Positions 6,125 to 8,932 of a stretch of 8,932 bases of DNA are shown here, piece after piece (the stretch's first letter is position 1; each line of letters begins with the position of its first letter). A program made the translations under genes and the position numbers. Location of the stretch: positions 1-8,932 of the forward strand of contig JACPVB010000055.1 in assembly GCA_016191985.1 (NCBI GenBank). The letters run 5' to 3'. Below the pieces are notes generated by a model, which was not told the DNA's origin, ran no database searches, and was given only the letters and a program-made list of their open reading frames with translations. Source of the DNA: Chloroflexota bacterium. GTDB taxonomy: Bacteria; Chloroflexota; Anaerolineae; Anaerolineales; Villigracilaceae.

Positions 6125-6472
6125 CTAGTCAAACTTTTCTTTGAGGCGGGCGCTCTTGCCGGTGCGGGCGCGCATGAAGTACAACTGTGCGCGGCGGACC
6201 TTGCCATGGCGTTCGACAACGATCTTGTCGATGCGCGGGGAACGCAGAAGAAACGTACGTTCCACGCCAATGCCGTTGGAAGCCATGCGGCGGACGGTGA
6301 CATTGGCATCGTTGCCGCTTTTGCGCAAACGAATCACAATGCCTTTGAATTCCTGGATGCGCTCGCGATCACCTTCTTTGATCTTAACGTGCACGCTGAC
6401 CGTATCGCCAGAATTGAGTTGCGGGATTTTTTCGTTAATTTTGGCCTCAACGGCCTTTATAAGATCTGCCAT
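6125..6472 (-). CDS. rplS: 50S ribosomal protein L19
   Basis: A component of the large ribosomal subunit located at the 30S-50S interface. The 115 residues are full length for the family. The hallmark blocks are all present: FKSGDTVSVHV-like PQLNSGDTVSVHVKIKEGDRERIQEFKGIVI (18-48), the SGNDANVTVRRMASNGIGVERTFLLRSPRIDKI block (52-84) and the C-terminal RHGKVRRAQLYFMRARTGKSARLKEKF (88-114). The start ATG has AAGGA 12 nt upstream. The gene has its own promoter in the 85-nt gap after fabF and its own terminator, so it is mainly a single-gene transcript. The common rpsP-rimM-trmD neighbours are absent from this window. Confidence 0.99.
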   Translation of the reverse strand: MADLIKAVEAKINEKIPQLNSGDTVSVHVKIKEGDRERIQEFKGIVIRLRKSGNDANVTVRRMASNGIGVERTFLLRSPRIDKIVVERHGKVRRAQLYFMRARTGKSARLKEKFD

Positions 6473-6520
6473 TTCCGTTCATCCTTACTTTTGATGTAGT
6501 TTCCAAATTCGCGACGGCGG

Positions 6521-6549
6521 ATTATAGCACGCATTTTTTCATATCACAA
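6521..6549 (-). promoter_or_regulatory. Strong extended -10 promoter of rplS
   Basis: On the minus strand TTGTGA (6544-6549) and a perfect TATAAT (6521-6526) are separated by exactly 17 nt, and the -10 is preceded by TG one base away (TGCTATAAT), an extended -10. Transcription should start near 6514, about 40 nt before the rplS ATG. The -35 begins only about 9 nt after the fabF stop. A promoter of this quality suits a ribosomal protein gene. Confidence 0.8.
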
Positions 6550-6557
6550 GGCGCACT

Positions 6558-7802
6558 TTAAGTGTTTTTTCTGATTGCCAGAACCGCATTATGGCCGCCA
6601 AAACCAAAGGCGTTACTGATCGCCAGTGAAATGCTGGCTTCACGCGCCTTGTTCGGGATGTAATCCAAATCGCATTCAGGGTCGGGGGTTTCATAATGAA
6701 TTGTGGGCGGCAAAATGCCCTCCCGAATCACCTGCACACAGAAGATCGCTTCCAATGCGCCCGTTGCGCCCATCATGTGCCCCGTCATGGACTTGGTGGA
6801 AGAGATGGGAAGTTTATATGCCAGTTCGCCGAATGCGGCCTTCACGGCGCGCGTTTCGGCCTGGTCATTCAACATTGTCCCCGTGCCGTGCGCGTTGATG
6901 TAACCAACATCTTCAAGATTCGCCTTCGCGGAAGACAAAGCCATCAGCATGGCAGCCGCGCCGCCGGCGCCGTGCTCGTGCGGCGCAGTGACGTGATACG
7001 CATCCGCCGTCGCACCATAGCCTGCCAGCACGGCCAGAATATTCGCGCCGCGCGCCTTTGCATCCGTCTCACGTTCGAGCACCAATACACCCGCGCCCTC
7101 GCCCATCACCAGGCCGTCACGGTTTTTATCAAATGGCTGGGGCGTCATGGTATAAGCATCATTTTTACGCGACATTGCGCCAACGCGGTCAAAGGCCGCC
7201 ACCCCTGTGGATGTGATCGTCGCCTCCGAAGCGCCAGCCAGCGCGGCATCGATCATGCCCATGTGCAGCATCATCAAAGCCGTGCCAATTCCATCCGCGC
7301 CGGAAGCGCAGGCCGAAGCCACAGAAAAGCACGGCCCCTTGATCCCAAATTCAATCGCCGCCATTCCCGCGCCGCCATTCGCCATCAACATGGGAATCAA
7401 GAAGGGACTCACACGCTTTGGCCCCTCTTTGTAATTTGTCAACGTTGCTTCCTGTAGCGAATGCAAACCGCCAATTGCGGATGAAATGATCACGCCGATG
7501 CGGCCCGCATTTTTTTCAGTAATCTCCAAACCAGATTGAAGCAAAGCCTCTTTTGCGGCCACAATCGCAAACTGCTCAAAACGGTCACGACGGCGCGCTT
7601 CCTTCGCCTCCATAAAATTTTCAGGTTTAAAATTCTTCACTTCCGCAGCGATATGCACCTGTAAGGCCGCCGCGCGGGAATCAAACAAGGTAATGGGAGC
7701 GACGCCGGAAACGCCGGCAATCAAGTTCTCCCAGGTTTCCGTCACATTCAAACCAAGGGGGTTCACTGTCCCCATCCCCGTAATCACAATACGATCCTGC
7801 AT
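6558..7802 (-). CDS. fabF: 3-oxoacyl-[acyl-carrier-protein] synthase II (beta-ketoacyl-ACP synthase, KAS II)
   Basis: Condenses malonyl-ACP with acyl-ACP in fatty acid chain elongation, in the cytoplasm. The 414 residues are standard for FabF. The catalytic triad is complete: Cys165 in VASACASGAD, His305 in YINAHGTGT and His342 in MTGHMMGATGA, each two residues from the E. coli positions. The N-terminus RIVITGMGTVNPLG (4-17), FDKNRDGLVMGEGAG (224-238) and the C-terminal NAFGFGGHNA are typical. GGAGGAG directly upstream fixes the ATG at 7802. No acpP, fabD or fabG lies next to it here, so it stands apart from the usual fab cluster. FabB is an alternative name for a close relative, but length and motifs favour the FabF type. 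Confidence 0.96.
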   Translation of the reverse strand: MQDRIVITGMGTVNPLGLNVTETWENLIAGVSGVAPITLFDSRAAALQVHIAAEVKNFKPENFMEAKEARRRDRFEQFAIVAAKEALLQSGLEITEKNAGRIGVIISSAIGGLHSLQEATLTNYKEGPKRVSPFLIPMLMANGGAGMAAIEFGIKGPCFSVASACASGADGIGTALMMLHMGMIDAALAGASEATITSTGVAAFDRVGAMSRKNDAYTMTPQPFDKNRDGLVMGEGAGVLVLERETDAKARGANILAVLAGYGATADAYHVTAPHEHGAGGAAAMLMALSSAKANLEDVGYINAHGTGTMLNDQAETRAVKAAFGELAYKLPISSTKSMTGHMMGATGALEAIFCVQVIREGILPPTIHYETPDPECDLDYIPNKAREASISLAISNAFGFGGHNAVLAIRKNT

Positions 7803-7843
7803 TTCTCCTCCAGAGATGATATTTATTAAAATAGTAGCGCAAT

Positions 7844-7872
7844 ATAAAACCCCATTGGATATAAATCGTCAC
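7844..7872 (-). promoter_or_regulatory. Weak candidate promoter for fabF
   Basis: On the minus strand GTGACG (7867-7872; 4 of 6) and TTTTAT (7844-7849; 4 of 6) lie 17 nt apart in an AT-rich stretch between the acetyltransferase stop and fabF. A run of seven T's (7877-7883, minus strand) just upstream may mark the end of the moaE-acetyltransferase transcript, though I see no good stem before it. Other AT-rich hexamers nearby could equally serve as the -10. Confidence 0.3.
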
Positions 7873-7892
7873 GCGGAAAAAAACGCTTCCTA

Positions 7893-7939
7893 CCCCGCCC
7901 GGTCCTGCTCTGCCTCAACAGGCATTTCCCCGCCCGGTC
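7893..7939. repeat. 12-bp direct repeat at the 3' end of the acetyltransferase gene
   Basis: CCCCGCCCGGTC occurs at 7893-7904 and again at 7928-7939, start to start 35 bp apart. The right copy lies inside the last codons of the acetyltransferase gene (encoding Thr-Gly-Arg-Gly), the left copy after its stop codon. The 35-bp offset is not a multiple of three. A short local duplication or a pair of protein-binding or RNA-folding elements are both possible. Confidence 0.5.
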
Positions 7940-8478
7940 ATTGCCCGCCATTCACGCTGCAACAAACCGTAGTGATACTCACTCGCATACCCACCGTGGA
8001 CGGGATAACCCTCCACAAAGTGAGCCTCCCTGCGAAAACCGATTTTTTCGAGCAATCGAAAAGAGGCGGTGTTCTCCACATCGCAATCGGCAGTGACGCG
8101 GTGCATATCAAGGTCATCGAACAGGTAGCCAAGCCAGCAGAGTACGGCCTCGGAAGCATATCCCATTCGCCAATATTTTGAAGCAAGAGTAAACCCGATG
8201 GTTGCCTGCCTTGCATCCTCTGGTTTGACAAAACAACCAATGTCCCCGATCAGCTCATTGAAATCCTTTAATACGATTGCAATTTGAAGCCAATCTCCCT
8301 GCTTCGGAGCGTGCATATCCTTGATGGATGCAGTATATTTTTCGGCCTGCGCGCGGGTGTAAGGAATATTCCAACTTTGGAATTTCGCAACTTCTGGCTC
8401 ATTGCGATAGACAACAAATACGTCAATATCTTCTTCCGCAAAATTGCGCAAAATTAATCGTTTCGTATGTAAAAACAT
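7915..8478 (-). CDS. GNAT-family N-acetyltransferase, RimJ/RimL type
   Basis: A 187-residue acetyltransferase that transfers acetyl from acetyl-CoA to an amino group; the acceptor is unknown (ribosomal protein N-termini, other proteins and small molecules all occur in this group). The N-terminus FLHTKRLILRNFAEEDID (2-19) is the typical first strand and helix. IGFTLASKYWRMGYASEAV (94-112) is motif A, with RMGYAS contacting the CoA pyrophosphate, and HRVTADCDVENTASFRLLEKIGFRREA (126-152) is motif B with the NTAS-LLEK-GF signature. I chose ATG 8478 because the family domain begins there; the frame stays open for 53 more codons upstream, but that stretch overlaps moaE in another frame and has no domain character. 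The start lies one base after the moaE stop, so translation is likely coupled. Confidence 0.85.
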   Translation of the reverse strand: MFLHTKRLILRNFAEEDIDVFVVYRNEPEVAKFQSWNIPYTRAQAEKYTASIKDMHAPKQGDWLQIAIVLKDFNELIGDIGCFVKPEDARQATIGFTLASKYWRMGYASEAVLCWLGYLFDDLDMHRVTADCDVENTASFRLLEKIGFRREAHFVEGYPVHGGYASEYHYGLLQREWRAMTGRGNAC

Positions 8479-8479
8479 G

Positions 8480-8932
8480 TCATTCGCCGGGCTTGGGGAT
8501 GTAGCCGCCTTCCACCCATTCTTCGCCCCCGGGGCCAACTTCCTTTTTCCAGACGGGCACAATTTCTTTAAGGCGGTCGATGCCATAGCGGGCTGCTTCA
8601 AATACGCCCGTGTCGCGATGCGCGGCAGTGCAGGCAATTAAGACCGTTGGCGTTTTTGGGTAGAGCTTTCCAATCCGTTGGACGACTGCAATCCCCTCGA
8701 TAACGGGCCATTTTTCACGGATCTCATCGGCGACCTGTTTCATCTTGGCCTCCGCCATGGGGACATAGGACTCGTATTCGAGATACTCCGTCTCATGGGC
8801 ATCGCCGCGCGAAGTTACTCCACGCACCATGCCCGTAAAGATGGCGGCTGCACCTGTGCTGGTCAGCGTGATTTTTGCAAGCAGGTCGTTCAAGTCAATT
8901 TCGGATTCAGTGATGGAGAAGATGGTGGGATG
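8480..8932 (-). CDS. moaE: Molybdopterin synthase catalytic subunit MoaE (5' end outside the window)
   Basis: Adds dithiolene sulfur to precursor Z (cPMP) together with MoaD thiocarboxylate, making molybdopterin for molybdenum or tungsten enzymes. The frame is open to the right edge: 150 residues are visible, beginning HPTIFSITESEIDLNDLL, which matches the first strand of MoaE. A TTG at 8893 could be mistaken for a start, but it falls inside the domain and has no ribosome site, so the real start must lie beyond 8932. Clear family blocks are GAAAIFTGMVRG, LEYESYVPMAEAKM, RIGKLYP, AAHRDTGVFEAARYGIDRLKE and the catalytic PVWKKE, whose first Lys (visible residue 129) matches the active-site lysine. 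A MoaD-MoaE fusion, known in some bacteria, cannot be excluded. The acetyltransferase gene follows after one base. Confidence 0.95.
   Translation of the reverse strand, partial: HPTIFSITESEIDLNDLLAKITLTSTGAAAIFTGMVRGVTSRGDAHETEYLEYESYVPMAEAKMKQVADEIREKWPVIEGIAVVQRIGKLYPKTPTVLIACTAAHRDTGVFEAARYGIDRLKEIVPVWKKEVGPGGEEWVEGGYIPKPGE

Noticed and set aside
6696..7457. Long open frame (253 codons) on the plus strand opposite fabF
   Set aside because: It lies wholly antisense to an unmistakable fabF. Its product is rich in Arg, His and Cys without domain character, as expected from the complementary frame of a GC-rich coding region.
8479..8637. 53-codon N-terminal extension of the acetyltransferase
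   Set aside because: It overlaps moaE in another frame, is Lys/Pro/Ala-rich without domain features, and the acetyltransferase fold begins cleanly at the ATG at 8478.
8891..8893. TTG start for a 137-residue MoaE
   Set aside because: The frame continues upstream with residues that fit the first strand of MoaE, and there is no ribosome site before the TTG, so the gene is simply cut by the window edge.

Overview
The window looks like ordinary chromosomal DNA of moderate GC content from a free-living bacterium. The most likely source is a member of the Chloroflexota, class Anaerolineae or a relative. That placement is an inference from the look of the YIP1-family protein, the F420-type oxidoreductase, the DUF4442 protein and the gene neighbourhood; it was not tested by a search. 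There is no tRNA, rRNA, transposase gene, phage gene or CRISPR array. Eleven genes are supported, and the two at the window edges are incomplete.

Left part (1-3043). A leftward YIP1-family membrane protein gene is cut by the left edge. It is divergent from a rightward three-gene operon: an isoprenylcysteine methyltransferase-like membrane protein, a deazaflavin (F420)-dependent nitroreductase-family protein and a saccharopine dehydrogenase-like NAD(P) oxidoreductase. The first two genes are 3 nt apart and the last two are 7 nt apart. Back-to-back sigma70-type promoters can be read in the divergent spacer. Between them lies a 152-bp imperfect palindrome with 17-bp terminal inverted repeats, probably a small dispersed or MITE-like element. 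The operon ends in a GC-rich inverted repeat shared with the convergent murI gene.

Middle part (3052-6124), all leftward. Four genes are packed tightly in the order peptidase C26 (gamma-glutamyl hydrolase type), DUF4442 hot-dog protein, alpha/beta hydrolase, glutamate racemase MurI. The last three are linked by 4-nt overlaps. A rho-independent terminator and a second hairpin lie between this operon and rplS. Their arms could pair in an alternative way, so read-through from rplS may be regulated.

Right part (6125-8932), also leftward. The order is moaE (5' end beyond the window), a RimJ/RimL-type acetyltransferase one base after it, fabF, then rplS. rplS has its own strong extended -10 promoter. 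fabF and rplS are housekeeping genes for fatty acid chain elongation and the large ribosomal subunit, murI supplies D-glutamate for peptidoglycan, and moaE acts in molybdenum cofactor synthesis.

Nothing in the window amounts to a clear new biological system. The most unusual structures are the palindromic element between the divergent promoters and the competing hairpins after rplS.
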